A stretch of DNA of 64,000 nucleotides from the NCBI RefSeq assembly GCF_023343835.1, contig NC_064435.1, forward strand, positions 69,698,134 to 69,762,133. Direction: 5' to 3'. Both the position numbers and the translations under genes were made by a program. The DNA is from Lagopus muta (taxonomy: Eukaryota; Chordata; Aves; Galliformes; Phasianidae). Positions 13,601 through 26,194 of the stretch are shown one piece after another. Under the pieces are notes generated by a model. That model was not told the origin of the DNA. It saw only the letters and a list, made by a program, of their open reading frames with translations, and did not search any database. Positions within the stretch are counted from its first letter, which is position 1. Every line of letters starts with the position of its first letter.

Positions 13601-16600
13601 ACCACCATTAGCATGCATTTTTGCCAGCCATGAACAATAGCCTACATGCCACACCAATAAAAATCTGCACCAGTGGAGGAAACCCCACTGTTGCCACTGC
13701 TGAAACACAGCACCCACCACCTCACCGTGCTCACATCCACTGTTTGGTCTCCATTTATGTTCACCAAGTGTCACTGAGTATCAGTGGGTGCCGTTTTCTC
13801 CACATGGAGGAATGCAGTGAAACTCCTTTGCTTCATCTGCACTCCCATGTCAGACGCCACCATTCTGTCAGACTGCCCCTCTTCTGCCATCTGTCACAGA
13901 GCAACAGAATGGAATATTGGCAGGAGGGTTCAACCTCTACTGCCATACCACCAATGTCCACCTCTGATGTTTTGGGCCAATGTCATAAAATAGGAGGTAT
14001 TGCTTTTGGAGCAGCAATCATACTGTAATGTTTCAATTGAATAATAATCTTTATTTTTGGGTGCTGCCTTCAAATTAATAATTGAAAGCTAAGCTTGTAA
14101 TTGTTAATTGCTTCTTTTATGCTCAATGAAAATACTTTCTTATTCTTTCCCTGCTCAATGTTGTTATATTTTATGCCACTGTTATGTTTAAACGTTTTTT
14201 TTTTAATGCAGGAATGTTATGCAAAATGTAGAACATGGAACTCAGAACTTCATGTTTGTTTCCTGTTTTCCACTTTAGGTATTGAGACCTGGTGTCCTAT
14301 GGTTTCTCAGGAATTTGAATGATCCAGACTTTAATCCTGTGCAGGAAATGATTCATTTGCCCATTTATAGACATCTCAGGAGGTTTATATTGTCAGTGGT
14401 AAGAACTTTTGTCATGTATTTCTTTACTTTGAAAGAAAATTTATGCAATACTATATAATTTAAATATTTAAGGAGAACTCTTTTCACCGTGAAGGTGATC
14501 AGATGCTGTACCTGGTTGCCAACAGAATCTGTTTCTTTGAAATAATGAAAACTCAACTGGAGAAGGGAATGAATAAGAGGTTGGGTGAATGGATGATTGT
14601 CACTTGGCCAGAGCTAACCCATCATACACAAAAAACATGTTGGAAAGATGGATGGGAGAGTAGGGTTGGTTGATTCTGCTATTCAGACTAACATGGTTGC
14701 TTTCTTTTCTGTAGATTGTCTTTGGGTCAATTGTACTGCTCATGCTCTGGCTTCCTATACGGATCATTAAGTATCTACTGCCTAACTTTCTTCCATATAA
14801 TGTTATGCTCTACAGGTAAGCATTTCATTTCAATAAGATTTTTCTCAGTCTCTCAGTAACTAGAAAAAAGTGCTCTTTGAGCATTAAAATGGCATTGTTT
14901 GGTATGTTATTTTTGTCATTTTGTTGGGGTTTCTTTGTTTGCTTTGTTTTAGTTGAATCGAACTTTATTGCCTGTTCTCAAAAAATAAAATGATGAAGTA
15001 TCTAGGTGCATCATTGAGTTTGTCAAATGAGGATCTGATAAGAAAAATAGAAGGCATTTTGTAGAAGTTCCATAATGATAACAGTTTGCTTTCTGTGTGC
15101 CTTCAAAACAGTTTTCTCTTCAGCCTTATGATAGGAGAGGTACTCTGTTAGTTTTTCCTGGTTACTCATTAAATAAAAATGGTCTGTAGATGCATTTTTT
15201 TAATAGCAAGGGTATTTTTCTGTTACTAAATAAAAGTTGAATCAGCAATGATTAAAGCATATGAAAGAGCAAATTGGATGGTGGAATAACACATTTCTTA
15301 ATATTTCTTCTAAAATTTCTTGTGCACTTAAATGCCTAAATTCATTTAGTAAGTGCTTAGAATAGTATGCAAGGAAAAATGTTCATTTTTGTTCTGTTGA
15401 TATCCAGTATAGCTTTTATTGGTTTTGTCAGTATGATTCAGTGTAAGAGTTTACTAACAGAATGCTCCTTATGTTTGACTTTCTGCTCTTCCTATTTCTA
15501 GTGATGCTGCAGTAAGTGAGCTTTCCCTAGAGCTCCTCTTGCTGCAGGTGGTGCTTCCAGCTTTGCTAGAACAAGGGCATACAAGACAGTGGTTGAAAGG
15601 TCTCGTACGAGCATGGACTGTTACTGCTGGATACTTGCTGTAAGTACAGAAAGCCAAAATCAGCTGGACACAACGCTTGTAGTTTAGCCTCTTGATAAAG
15701 GCAATATGCTTTCAGGAGAGTTATTCCAGCAAGTAGCTTGAACAGTTCTTTTTGTGTTTGTTTTTTTTTTTTAAATAAATAAATAATTTTTGAAGAAACT
15801 ACTGTAGTGATTTCCTATGGGTGTTACCTCTTCCTATAAAATTATACTAGTCTTTGACAAGTACTGCCTTTCGTATGCTATTACAGAGTTTGCTTAGGAA
15901 AACTTTTACAGAAGTCTGATTTAACAAGTTGTTAAATTTCTATTAAATGCAAAAATGAGGTGTCAAAAGAGCATTTCTTGTCTCATTCATCAGAAAATAA
16001 GGTTGATTTTGTTTCTATTAATTTCTTAATTCATCTTCAGAGTGGATCGACATTATCCCACTATGTCGTGTTCATCTTGGATCATATAAATAGAGTGTTA
16101 TTAGGATTAGGAGTTATTACTGGCTAAGCTTTGTCTGAGACTGTGAATGAGAGACCTTTTCTTTCATTGCAATCTGAAATATGTTGTCAACTTCTCATGA
16201 GGACCTTACTACCTCATCCTTAGTTTGCATTTTCAAGAGTTATTTTTGGAATTGTCCATGTTTTGGTAGCATTTAAACACGGTGGAAGAAGTTCAGATGA
16301 TGACAGAAATTGCTTTGCTCTTTCCGTTGTTGCAGTTGCTAAGAACAACTGTAGAATATTTCTGAGCAGTTTTAGGTGAGCAAAGATTACTATTTCCTAT
16401 AAACTATTTTCCTCAGCTTTTCTTAAAATAGCAAGCAGTACTGTGAAAATGCTTTCATCATCTGACATTAGACTATCTACGTGCACCTTTTCTAATGAAA
16501 ATTCTGCTGCAGCTGAGAATAATTAACGTTCAAGATTTATTTGATATTGAAGTATGCAAAGAATATGAAAGGCATGCTTCTCAGATAGACTGAGTGATTC

Positions 16601-19600
16601 TGGGATTGATGTTCTTAGGAAGTTGTGAGCAGGCTTTGAATGACTTAGAATCTCATTCATATCAAACAGAACAAAAACAAAAATTTGACTGTTGCAGAGA
16701 CCTCCATTCTTACCTACTTGGTGACCAGGAAGAGAATGAGAACAATGCAAACCAGCAGCCTAACAATCATCATGCTCGCAATAACAACGCCATTCCAGTT
16801 GTGGGAGAAGGTCTTCATGCAGCCCATCAAGCCATACTTCAACAAGGAGGACCTGTGGGTTTCCAGCCTTACAGGAGGCCTTTAAAATTCCCACTCAGGG
16901 TAAGCTATATCAAATGTATAAAGAGAAAAGGGAAAGGCATTTTAAAAATAACTGTGGAGGGGGCTTGTGTTTTGTTCTGCAAGATTCTGCCTACACATTA
17001 TGGGAAGTCAAATGGTGAGTCACATTTTGTATTCTGTGGTTTTATATATTTTAAAAGTAAACTTTCATTTTATTTTCACACGTTAGTATTTAATCATTTA
17101 TTTTTGTCAGCTTCTTCCTGTGTTACTTATTCCTACATAGACTAATTTCTCCTGAGCATTCCTGTAGTTACGATTTAGGTTGCATTGATCCCAGGCAAGT
17201 CACACCATACATTCCTCAAACGGAGCAGTTTTTCTGACAGCTGCACTCCAGTTGTCAACTTCTTTGGTTTTCATGTTATTTGGAATCCTTAGCCCTAAAT
17301 ATGTTCTGTGTGCAGAAGGTTATGTGGCTGTCTCTTGGCATGCACTTTGAGTATTGTTGAATCATCCCCCTTCACACAGAATCAGGCTACAGAATCACAG
17401 GGCTTCCCTTCTTTTAGGCAGTGTTGAAGATCACAACCTAGAGATGAGACTGATCTTCGCTGTCTACAAGTCTCATTGAGAAAAAAAGTGTTACAGATTT
17501 AACTTAATCTGTCTGTTGTGATAAGGTGTTAGTTTTCCCACAGTAAGCTTGTTACTTGTGTGATCTTGATGAAGCAGAACTTCATACCACGTGATGCTTA
17601 ATGGCTGTAAACGCGATCACAGAGCCACCAAATACAATGTTATCTACTGCTAACATAGATCTGAGGGCACCTATAAGAACTTGTTACCAAGTTTTTCCAC
17701 ATAATATAATGTCACTGTCTTGCTTATCCAACATAGAGAGCTGGAAACCTTTCAAGGTTAATTGAAAGTCATTGTGCTAGTCAGTGTAAAAAAGATTTAT
17801 TTTTTTTTAACGTCATATATCAAAGAACTTTGGTTTTGCTGGATTCAAAACTTTATACAACTTAACTTTATACAACTGACAAAAGCTCTTAAAAGAAATA
17901 CATAATACTGTACATGTGCTGCATGTATGGTGGGGGTAGGCCTCGTAGCCCTGAAACATGAGTTGATATTTGAGCAGCAGACAGCAGAGGAGTTTTGGCT
18001 CAGCTGCCTTTCTAGAATGATGCATCTTTTTATATGCTTGTTGGCTTTTAGTAAGAAATAAACAATTTCTCTTTCCTCTTCCAGATATTTCTTTTGATTG
18101 TTTTCATGTGCATAACATTACTGATTGCCAGTCTTATCTGCCTTACCTTACCAGGTAAGTCTATTCTTGTAAAACTGTAACATGAAATAACCCAGAGAAT
18201 AATGCTCAATAATGGCAGGTGTTTTCAAATCACAGCTTAAAGTTAAAAGAAGAAAACATGGAGAAATCATGTCTCATTTTGAAAGGTACATCATAAAATT
18301 ATAATAAAATTTGTATGATTGAGGTAATAGTTGTATCTAAACAAAAGCTCAGTTGAGAAGTGATCAGTGTTTCCTTTGTTTAGATGTATGGGGATTATTT
18401 ATGTTTTGAGACACTTTGTAGCAGAATTGATCCTCTTACATTTGTTTCGCCTTTTAGAGAAGGAAAATATGTATGGGCTGTTACCAGAACTTCTTATGCT
18501 GTCTTCCTTATTTAAATATTCATTATATCAGGTCCCTAGGACACTTGAAAGTGATGTACGTCCCACCTTCAAATATGTATGAATAAATTCTTTTAACCAA
18601 ATGAAATTGTTTTGTACTTGTTTTAAAGAATTTAGAACAAATGGGGACGTGTAAATTTGTTTGAATTTCAAAATCTGGCTGCCATAGTACTGTGTCATTT
18701 TTACCTACTTTTATTAGTGATCCTTATGTCAGTATTATCAAGGTATGAGTTCTGAGTTTTGAAGTGGTTTGAATAGTATTATGTAAAATAATTCCACTGT
18801 AATACTAATGAATTGAAACTCTATTTAAAAAATGAAATGTAACAAACAAGTCTTAGTATTTTGTTCAAAGAGCTTGACAGTGAAATAACCCATACATCAC
18901 TCATAAGTTCAAGCTTATGCACTAATACGTTATTCCTTTGAATAATGTATTCAAAGATTACTAAAGATGGCTATTTAGGATTTAACAGTGCTGCATGCAG
19001 TGTTTTATTATGCAGTAGCTCAGATTGCATTGTTGATGCAAGTACATTTTAGAGAAAAAAACTTACGTATTTGACATCATCTACCCTGCTATTTCTGTAG
19101 GGCTTGCACATCTGTGCCTTTTGAGCATAGTACCAAAATGCTGTTTGATACTTTGTAGCACTGAGAATTAACAATGAATGGAAGTATTTGTTAGCATTTT
19201 TCCTTACTATATCAAGAAATATTACTTTATTTAAAAGTGTGTGTGTTTTCAGTGTTTGCTGGCCGATGGCTAATGTCATTTTGGACGGGGACTGCCAAAA
19301 TTCATGAACTGTATACAGCTGCTTGTGGTCTTTATGTCTGTTGGCTGACTATCCGAGCGGTGACTGTGCTGGTAGCCTGGATGCCACAGGGTCGTAGAGT
19401 GATTTTTCAGAAGGTCAAAGAATGGTCTCTCATGGTGAGTCTTAAGAAATATTTTTACTGAAGTATCAAGAAAAGCTAGCAGACAAAACTTGTTTTTTCA
19501 TTTTTTTTACTTGCCAGTTTTGCACTGTAACTTGTACTGCATTTTCCTTTTTCAGACTTAAGAAACGTGTGGAGTTTACATTCCTATTGCATAGGCGAAC

Positions 19601-22600
19601 ACTAATTTTGGAAAACAGTTTAGTGCAATGTTAAACAGTCAGTGGAATGAGTTTGCATATATATAGGGAGACACATGTACATGTAAACATGTACGTATTC
19701 ACTTTACAGTAACAAAGAAAAACATAGATGTTGCACTATATTACCCCATATGCCATGTGTCCTCAGGTATGCATAGGTCACTCTGAAAGTAATGCCTCCT
19801 ATATATTTCCATGGAAACTACAATAGATGCAAAGAGCACAAGAACACTGTTTGATAGGGCAAATCCTCAGTACAAAACACTATTTTTCAACACTGTTGAA
19901 CCACCAGCATGCATTTTTGCCAGCCACGAGCAAGAGCCTCCATGCCACACCCATAAAAAATCTGCACCATTGGAGGAAACCTGCTGTTTCCACTGCTGAA
20001 ATGCACCACCCACCACTTCACTTGCTTGCTGTTTGGTCTTCATTCACGTTCACCAAGTGTCAAGGAATGTCAGTGGGTGCCATTTTTCTACATGGAGGAA
20101 TTCAGTTGCACGCGTTTGCTCCATCTGCACTCCCGTGTTAGAAAATATGTGTAATAAAATGCCATAAGATAGTGTTCCCTATTGATAAGAGCAAAATGTG
20201 AGTTTGTGGTTAAAAATTGTATGGATACACATAAGTGCAGTCATGGCTTTTTCTGGACAGCCTGAAGAATGGGACTTGATCTTAAAAATTCGTATACAAA
20301 ACTGTTGATGTGGTTGTAATGATTTTTATGGATGTGTAATAATATATGTGCATTAGAAATCTACAGTGTTTCTTCTCCAACTCTGTGTAGTTTAAGTTAC
20401 ATTTTGAAGTTTAAAAAAAAAAAACAAAAGTTTCCTAACAACCATATGAATTGGATTATTGTTTTTTAGATAATGAAGACATTGATAGTGGCAATACTGC
20501 TAGCTGGTGTGGTTCCACTTTTGCTTGGTCTTCTGTTTGAGCTGGTCATTGTTGCGCCTTTGAGAGTCCCTTTGGATCAAACACCTCTGTTCTGTCCTTG
20601 GCAGGTCAGTTGCTCCCTTCTTCTCCTAGTGATCCATTGATCCATTTCTTCACTTAGGATTAAGGGTTATTTGAGTTCCTGTATTAAGGTTTACCTGAGT
20701 TCCTTGTTTTTATTTTATACAAGTATACTGTAGAGCTGTTATTTTAAGTAAACTACATCATTGAAGTGGTAGATGCGTATTTCACATACCTTTTTGGAAA
20801 GAATTTGTGCTATTGATTCTACAAATTTCTAATCCATGCATATCTTTTAAAAGTTTGGGTTAAATATACTGAAAGGTGTTATTTTCATTTGGCAGAGCTT
20901 CCTCAAAAAAACAGACTAGGGAGACTTAAGACTTTTTAAATTAACAAGGAGCTATGGAGATTGCAAATAATTTCCATTTTTCACAAAAGGGGCTTAATTG
21001 ACTTAGACAAAGACTATGTGCTTGAGCTGATTTTTCCAGATGCAGGGAGTATAGTATTTTATAGATGTCACTTAAGTGTGAAAGTATCCTGTCTCTTAGG
21101 AATTTGCAGAAGAAGCCAGCTCTTTTAAACAGCTTCCCTTGTAAATAAAAAGTTTGGTTATGGATTGGTAAAACCTTTCAGACAGAAGCTGTTAAAAAAG
21201 TTGTTAATGCTAACTGTATGCTTTTACAAAATTAGGACTGGGCTCTTGGAGTTCTGCATGCCAAAATAATTGCTGCCATAACTCTGATGGGTCCTCAGTG
21301 GTGGCTGAAAACAGTCATTGAACAGGTGAGAGAAAATTGTCTGTGTGAATGATCTGTGGAGTGCACGTTGATGAATGTTTTGTGGAAACAGTCAGAAGAT
21401 TGAATTACTGTTCTAGCAATTTCAGTAATTGAATAAAACTGAAGTAGTCTTGTAGAATCTCTTTAAACTGTATGGCCTAATCCACTGAGATACACTTAGC
21501 AATAAAAGAAATATAAGCCTCAGAAATCTGAAATCAAGGAAACGCTGCTTATGGGTATAAATTTTCTGAAGTATGTGTTAGAGCCAGAAACACCATTCTT
21601 TCTTCAGATGAATTCATGTGTGTACATACAGTGGACATATGCAGTGTCCCACCGCTCAAGAACAGGAAATATGCAGAACTTCTTTATGGTAAGGGTGAAG
21701 GAGCACTGAAAGGTTGCCCAGTAAGGTTGTAGAATCTCCTATGGAGATGCTCAAGATCCATCTGGACAGCAACCTGTGCAACCTGCTGTAGGGTACCTAG
21801 CTTAGCAGGGGGGTTGAACTCAATCTCTTGATGTCCTTTTTAACCCCCTTCTAAGAGCTGTAGAGATTCCCTCATGCATACATGAATAGATATATCAAAT
21901 AATGTTTCCTTTCCCCTTCGATTACTAAGTCTGAGTGAGCTGTTCTGAGTGAGATTTTTGCACAAGTAATTTTTCCTTGACTACAATGTTTAAGTTTTAT
22001 ATTTATCATATCAACAGTGTATCTCTCTTCTTTGTTGGAAAGTAACTTTTCTGCCTCGCACTGAGTGTAATAATGGCTATTGGTGTGTCTTAACCTCAGC
22101 ACAAAAGGTTTGTTAGATCTAGCATGTTCTCCCAGTTCTTAAACGTCCTACGTGTCGCCTAGGAGAAATGTAGCCTTAGTTCTTTGAGTAACTCAGTGCA
22201 TGCCATAGCAGCTTCCATTCCAAATGCTCTTCCTGATGCTTTATACACATGCACTTCTGAGCCATCCTTAGAAATGACTGCATCCAGGCTGTGGGACAGA
22301 GGCCCTCATATAGCTATATGTGCTAGCTGATTGAGGTTGTTCTCCGGGGAAGTATTGAAATGATTTCCTGGAGTCCTTATGGGGCAGGCTAGCAGAGTCT
22401 TTCCTTTTATAATCATGACCATCATGATTTCTTCAAGTTGGGGACACCATTTGCCTCTCATAAGGAGAGTTTTGTGAAACCTTGTAATTACTACTGTAAG
22501 CACAAAAGCATTGCTCTTTTGATTGACCTGTTCTACTTCTAATTTGTTCTTCTTAGGTATATGCAAATGGGATTCGTAACATTGATTTACACTTCATCAT

Positions 22601-25600
22601 CTGTAAACTGGCAGCACCGGTGATCTCTGTTTTGTTGCTTTCCCTGTGTGTACCGTACATCATAGCTTCTGGTGTTGTACCTTTACTAGGTATGTATGCA
22701 GCCAGAATACCTGTCTGTCATCTGATGCTTTAGAGCAAGGCGAACTTACCTGTGGAAATAAAACATGAAGCACTAGATTATGTTTTATATAACCATTCTG
22801 CCAGCAAATATAAATGCTTAAGTACTGTTCTGTCAATGAAGTCTGGAATTTGAGTTTCTTTTTTTTTTTTTTTTTTTTGGTGCAGTGTGTTATTCTGACT
22901 GGCTTTCTGATAAACTTGGGTGCAGAATACATCAGAAGTGTGGGATTAAATAATTTCTAGTGGCAGAAATGTAGGTAGCTAGCTAGTTTGAGGTGGTGAT
23001 GTTTAATTAGTTTCTGTGGACAGTCAGCTTTTAATTTTATACTTTGTTCAAGAAGTACTACTGAGCTTGAGGACGCCTTTTCTGTCTTGTCAGTGAGATT
23101 TTCAACTCACTTCTTGCTGATGCAAGTTACACAGAAGTCAGTTAGCAAGTGGAGTTGATAAACTCTTATTCACTGTGTTTAATGGAAAGCTTTCAGCTCT
23201 GCTTAGGATGATCAGGACAGCTGTGGTGTTGGCTATCTTGAGATAATTGGATGTTATTTCACTATCATCCTACTGAAGTTACAGTGTAACAAAAAGCAAA
23301 AGCACATACAGAAGCAGATAGGTATGTGTTACCTTCAGCAGTTAGATCATGTGAGGTTTGTATCTTGTTTTGTAGGAGTTACTGCTGAAATGCAAAACCT
23401 CGTTCAGCGTCGGATTTATCCTTTCCTGCTCATGGTGGTGGTTTTGATGGGAATCCTCTCCTTCCAAGTCCGCCAGTTCAAGCGCCTTTATGAACATATT
23501 AAGAATGACAAGTGAGTGCATAGTATGCTTTTGGTGGTGGTGCTTTGTTTCACTTTTGAATTTTTCCACTTAAAATAATGATAAGTAATGATTATAACCT
23601 TAGATTGAATTTAGATGCTGTAGAGACTTAGGGCTAAAATGGATTTTAGGGAGCTTTTTATACAAAAGAACCCTCTAAGGAAGACTTAAACTCTTCTTGA
23701 CAAATGGCTTCCCTGCGGATCAGGCAGACAAGCACAGGAACAGACTGACTTTTAAACAGAAGACATTTCTCTGTTTCTAACTTGAACTTTTTTGTAACCA
23801 CAAATAATGCTGGTTGTTTGTTTGTTTCCCCCTCTGTAGTCTTGAAAGACAGATGAATATAATGCAACCTGTTGCTTATAAAAGCATTTCTGCAACCTTT
23901 TCTGTCTCTTTCTACTTGTTAATTCAATTAACCTGATAAAGTTCAGTTGAAAGGCTAATTTGCCCCATCAAACTTTGTGCCATTTTCTGATGCTTTGAAT
24001 GGTTAGGAGCTCTATTAGTAATATTATCTGTTTTACTCAGATGCGTGTTCAAATGTGATTTTCTCAGAGTTTTTCTGGTTAGCCCAATTAGTTTGTAAGT
24101 TTTAATTGTTACCCAAGTACTTGCTCTTCTTCAGTCCTTTAAAAACACGCCCTTACTGCTTGAAATTGATCAGTAATGCATCAGACATTATGAAAGAACT
24201 GTTCCAAAGCATACTGGTGTATGTATGATTTAGTTCTTTATATTTGGGTGCAGCTTAACAGATGGAAATATTGATTATTTAGATTCTGTACAATTCCTTT
24301 CTTAAATTCTTAACTTACTCCATTCTGTATGTCTACATTAGTTTCTTAATGCAGCTTACTATCTTACTGGGGTTTTTTTTGAAGTTGAAAGCAACAATAA
24401 ATTAGATAAATAAATATCTCAATTTATTCAGCTGATGTTGCTTGCTCACTTCTTAGTACTGGAACTAATATTTCTGTCTTGTTCTCATACTTAAAGAATA
24501 TACACAGGACCTTTTTTTAAAAATAATTCTATATCCCTTCCTAAGTAGTGCTTTGTGCAGTTCCACTGCTGTGGAGGTTATTTGGAAAAGCTAGTTGTGA
24601 GCCCCAGCAAGTTGCCTTCCTACTTTTTCTTTTGTATAGAAAATGAATAAATGAGTTTTATGTTAATGTGCTGAGATAGCATAGAATAGGTTGTCTTTCC
24701 CTTGTTTACAAAAGGAGTCAGACTTCAAACCTAAAAAGAGCTTCTTTGAAGCTTAGATGTTAGGAATGGACTGATACATTAAAAATGTTTGGTGTAAATG
24801 TAAAATTAATGAAGTATTGAAATAGTTAGAGTTGTAACAAACATGAGCCATTATATTTTAGTACTTTTAAAATTGTTTGTTGTCCACCTGCCTTTATAAC
24901 ATTCAACAGTATTTGCCCTACTGTAGCAAATGCAGCTTGTATACATTTTTATACACGTTCTGAGATAAATATATTTTAAGCAGAATTCAACTTCTTTTAA
25001 TATTATTTATTGCTTTCTCGCAGCATGCAAAGCTAAGAAAATATCTGTAAATGTAAATTAGTTCAATATTTACTTACTGAAGTATTGTAACTACCCTAAC
25101 CAGCAGAGAATTATAGTCTAGAAATATACTTGCTTCATGTAAGATATTTCAAAATTATATGCAAGTTTTTGATATTATGAAATGTGCAAAACGTGTCAGT
25201 TGTTTGGTTACGGTAAAGTGAGAAAAGCAGCAGTGACAAAAAAATGTTTGTAAACAAAATAAGAAGTTTCAGGTGAAGAATTCATATGAGTTTACACATA
25301 AAACCAGCAGACAAATAGGAAGCATGGAAAAGAACTTAGGTGGCATAAAGTAGGTGTGTGAAGCAGTGATGTAGAGGAGGTAAGCAATTATGTGTAACAT
25401 AAGAAAAAAAATACTAAGCTGATAGGATGATCAGATGTGGCAACACTTTAAACAAAGGAATCATACAGCCCTTAGGCCTGACGTGATGTAACAGGCTATT
25501 TTCTGAGCCTTTAAGAAAGGTTGAGCTATTGTAAAAGCTCTTCCTTTACAGTATATTTTTTTATCAGCAGGGTTGTTTTACTTTCGCTACGTGAACTGAG

Positions 25601-26194
25601 CCTGTCAGTACTCCTGATGCATGTTCTGCATTGAGGCAGATTCCTTATTGAACTTACAAACTCATTAGTGCTCTAATTTGGTTTTGTATCAGAAATTTGT
25701 TGTTGCTGTTGCAGATGTTTTGTTGGTTCAGGGAAACACTGCAAAAATGTTCACAGAAATATCATTCCATGATGGAGATGGGTATATAAATAATGAAGAC
25801 ACGCTCTTCGTATTTTGTATCTTGAATCAGGCTATTTATGCCTGAATTTATGACTGCAAGGGTTAAGTCTGTAAATGTAAACCCATAATACCTATATTCC
25901 ATCGTGCTATACCTGGAAGTTGAGGAAAAAAAGATAAATATATGGAGAGTGTTGAAGACTGTTGGGCTGGGGAGGGTCATGTGTACAATAACTTTTATTG
26001 AAATAAGAAAGCTAATTCTGCAACGGATGAAACAGAATGGATTTTGTGGTTCAAAGCAATAATGACTTGAGTTATTTTCTCACTGTTTTTTTTATAATTC
26101 TAGGTACCTTGTTGGGCAACGACTCGTGAATTATGAACGAAAATCTGGCAAACAAGGCACATCAACAACTCCACCTCAGTCTTCACAGGAATAA
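1640..26194 (+). CDS. MARCHF6: MARCHF6 (TEB4/Doa10) ER membrane E3 ubiquitin ligase, 5'-partial, 22 coding exons
   Basis: MARCHF6 is a polytopic ER E3 ligase of ER-associated degradation. Known substrates include squalene monooxygenase; UBE2J2 and UBE2G2 are its usual E2 partners. Exons by matching the conserved protein and GT-AG sites: 1640-1712, 2874-3042, 4138-4330, 4631-4692, 7046-7078, 7745-7796, 10385-10443, 11058-11138, 12295-12363, 12475-12549, 13162-13296, 14279-14398, 14715-14815, 15502-15639, 16698-16899, 18085-18154, 19253-19434, 20470-20604, 21236-21325, 22557-22689, 23376-23511, 26104-26194. All phases join without a break. They encode about 798 residues. Adding the roughly 112 missing N-terminal residues gives the usual length near 910. 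Recognisable blocks include ENLLADCLQGCFVVTCTLC, GLHAAHQAILQQGGPVGFQP and YLVGQRLVNYERKSGKQG. Many exons encode hydrophobic membrane segments, and an acidic loop comes early. The RING-CH domain is outside the window. No frameshift or stop is seen. Introns without a separate entry, including the 2.6-kb last one, hold nothing I recognise. Confidence 0.97.
3510..3960 (+). mobile_element. CR1 LINE 3' fragment (degenerate)
   Basis: The segment follows the CR1 3' region: a 'ctggtgaaaccacatttggagtgctgtg' type start, then 'gaaatgattaaagaaccggagaggct', 'tggcaggacaaaaagcaac' and a terminal 'tctagagtcctcttccaac' block. It is interrupted and diverged, lies in the MARCHF6 intron between 3043 and 4137, and is in the gene's orientation. 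Confidence 0.8.
4138..4330 (+). CDS. MARCHF6: MARCHF6 exon encoding the acidic cytosolic loop
   Basis: The exon encodes about residues 193-257. It begins with an Ala/Asn/Pro-rich piece containing DQPANPAADDAVVGENP and then runs into an almost continuous Glu/Asp stretch (EEEEDNEDEEDAVVED), ending in DAADANNGAQ. The acidic run is a family feature of vertebrate MARCHF6 and is the most divergent part of the protein in this window. The donor is at 4331 and the split Asp codon is completed at 4631. Confidence 0.95.
5379..5983 (-). mobile_element. Solitary LTR of an avian endogenous retrovirus, antisense in a MARCHF6 intron
   Basis: On the minus strand the block starts TGTCTTGGTTTTGTCTGG and ends in a TTAAATTACAACA-like tail, so it has TG...CA ends. 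It matches my memory of a common bird ERV LTR family: the internal phrases on GTCAGCTGTTCTGGCTGTGTCC and on the GAGCAGTGCTTA-type segment are recognisable. The length is about 605 bp. No internal retroviral genes flank it, so it is a solo LTR left by recombination. Flanking 5-mers (gggat left, gagac right) agree at only three of five positions, as expected for an old target-site duplication. The family name is uncertain; ERVL-like is my best guess. Confidence 0.72.
6033..6055 (+). repeat. A homopolymer run (about 22 nt)
   Basis: An uninterrupted adenine run just downstream of the solo LTR, within the MARCHF6 intron between 4693 and 7045. It is a likely length-variable site. Confidence 0.9.
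7046..7078 (+). CDS. MARCHF6: MARCHF6 33-nt microexon (MLGLDGSLVFL)
   Basis: Eleven whole codons lie between acceptor AG at 7044-7045 and donor GTAAGT at 7079. They continue exactly from the TWER exon (4631-4692) into the EHVFWVVSLN exon (7745-7796). The flanking introns are 2.35 kb and 0.67 kb. Because it is in phase 0-0 it could be skipped without a frameshift, but the peptide is conserved in MARCHF6 and I assume constitutive use. Confidence 0.93.
10730..10945 (-). mobile_element. CR1 LINE 3' fragment, antisense
   Basis: It contains the reverse-oriented CR1 tail phrases 'gatcattgagtccaactcc', 'aggaccacccaaaccctgtg' and 'ggggagcctgttccagtgcc'. It lies in the MARCHF6 intron 10444-11057, only about 110 bp before the next exon. 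Confidence 0.85.
11139..12294 (+). other. MARCHF6: U12-type (minor spliceosome) intron of MARCHF6
   Basis: The 5' splice site reads GTATCCTTTT immediately after the VCH codons, an exact match to the GT-AG U12-type donor consensus RTATCCTTT. Near the 3' end, TTTCTTGAC at 12274-12282 matches the U12 branch-site consensus TTCCTTRAY at eight of nine positions. Its branch A at 12281 is 14 nt upstream of the first exon base, within the short spacing typical of U12 introns. The 3' end (ACTATTCAG) lacks a long polypyrimidine tract. All other introns of the gene have ordinary U2-type donors. The reading frame continues from VTLIVCH into GLAALVKFQR. Confidence 0.88.
12058..12099 (+). repeat. 21-bp tandem duplication
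   Basis: Two adjacent 21-bp units (12058-12078 and 12079-12099) differ by a single C/T. Each contains ACATTTTTGGAGGT. They lie inside the U12-type intron of MARCHF6, about 200 bp before its 3' end. Confidence 0.9.
13484..14017 (-). mobile_element. Mariner (Galluhop-like) remnant 1
   Basis: The ends are imperfect inverted repeats: TGCTCAGAAACTAATGGCTC at the left, and the complement of the right end reads TGCTCCAAAAGCAATACCTC. Read on the minus strand, the left part encodes a decayed mariner transposase carboxyl end (a NGGD-like motif near a TTTCCATGG tail). A more internal part resembles the helix-turn-helix phrase DVSTVRWWV. The element is about 530 bp against roughly 1.2-1.3 kb for a full mariner, so it is internally deleted and non-autonomous. 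It lies in the MARCHF6 intron 13297-14278. Confidence 0.75.
19776..20142 (-). mobile_element. Mariner (Galluhop-like) remnant 2
   Basis: This shares long stretches with remnant 1, for example TATTTCCATGGAAACTACAA and GCATGCATTTTTGCCAGCCA, in the same orientation. Its left terminal repeat (CTCTGAAAGTAATGCCTCCT) is better preserved than in remnant 1. The right terminus is missing: similarity ends near 'ctgcactcccgtgtta'. It lies in the MARCHF6 intron 19435-20469. Confidence 0.75.
21695..21855 (+). mobile_element. CR1 LINE 3' fragment
   Basis: CR1 tail phrases in gene orientation: 'aggttgcccagtaaggttgt', 'ctggacagcaacctgtgcaa' and 'ggggggttgaactcaatct'. It lies in the MARCHF6 intron 21326-22556. 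Confidence 0.82.
22859..22878 (+). repeat. T homopolymer run (20 nt)
   Basis: Uninterrupted thymine tract in the MARCHF6 intron 22690-23375. Confidence 0.9.
26104..26194 (+). CDS. MARCHF6: MARCHF6 terminal coding exon with the Doa10/MARCHF6 C-terminal element
   Basis: The exon completes Lys and encodes YLVGQRLVNYERKSG followed by a Ser/Thr/Pro/Gln tail ending SSQE and TAA. Counting back from the end, the Gly of VGQ and the Asn of VNY fall at the positions numbered 885 and 890 in the 910-residue human protein. These are residues of the C-terminal element reported to matter for ligase turnover and substrate degradation. Both are intact here. The tail differs from mammals (TSTTPP in place of a proline run). 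Confidence 0.96.
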
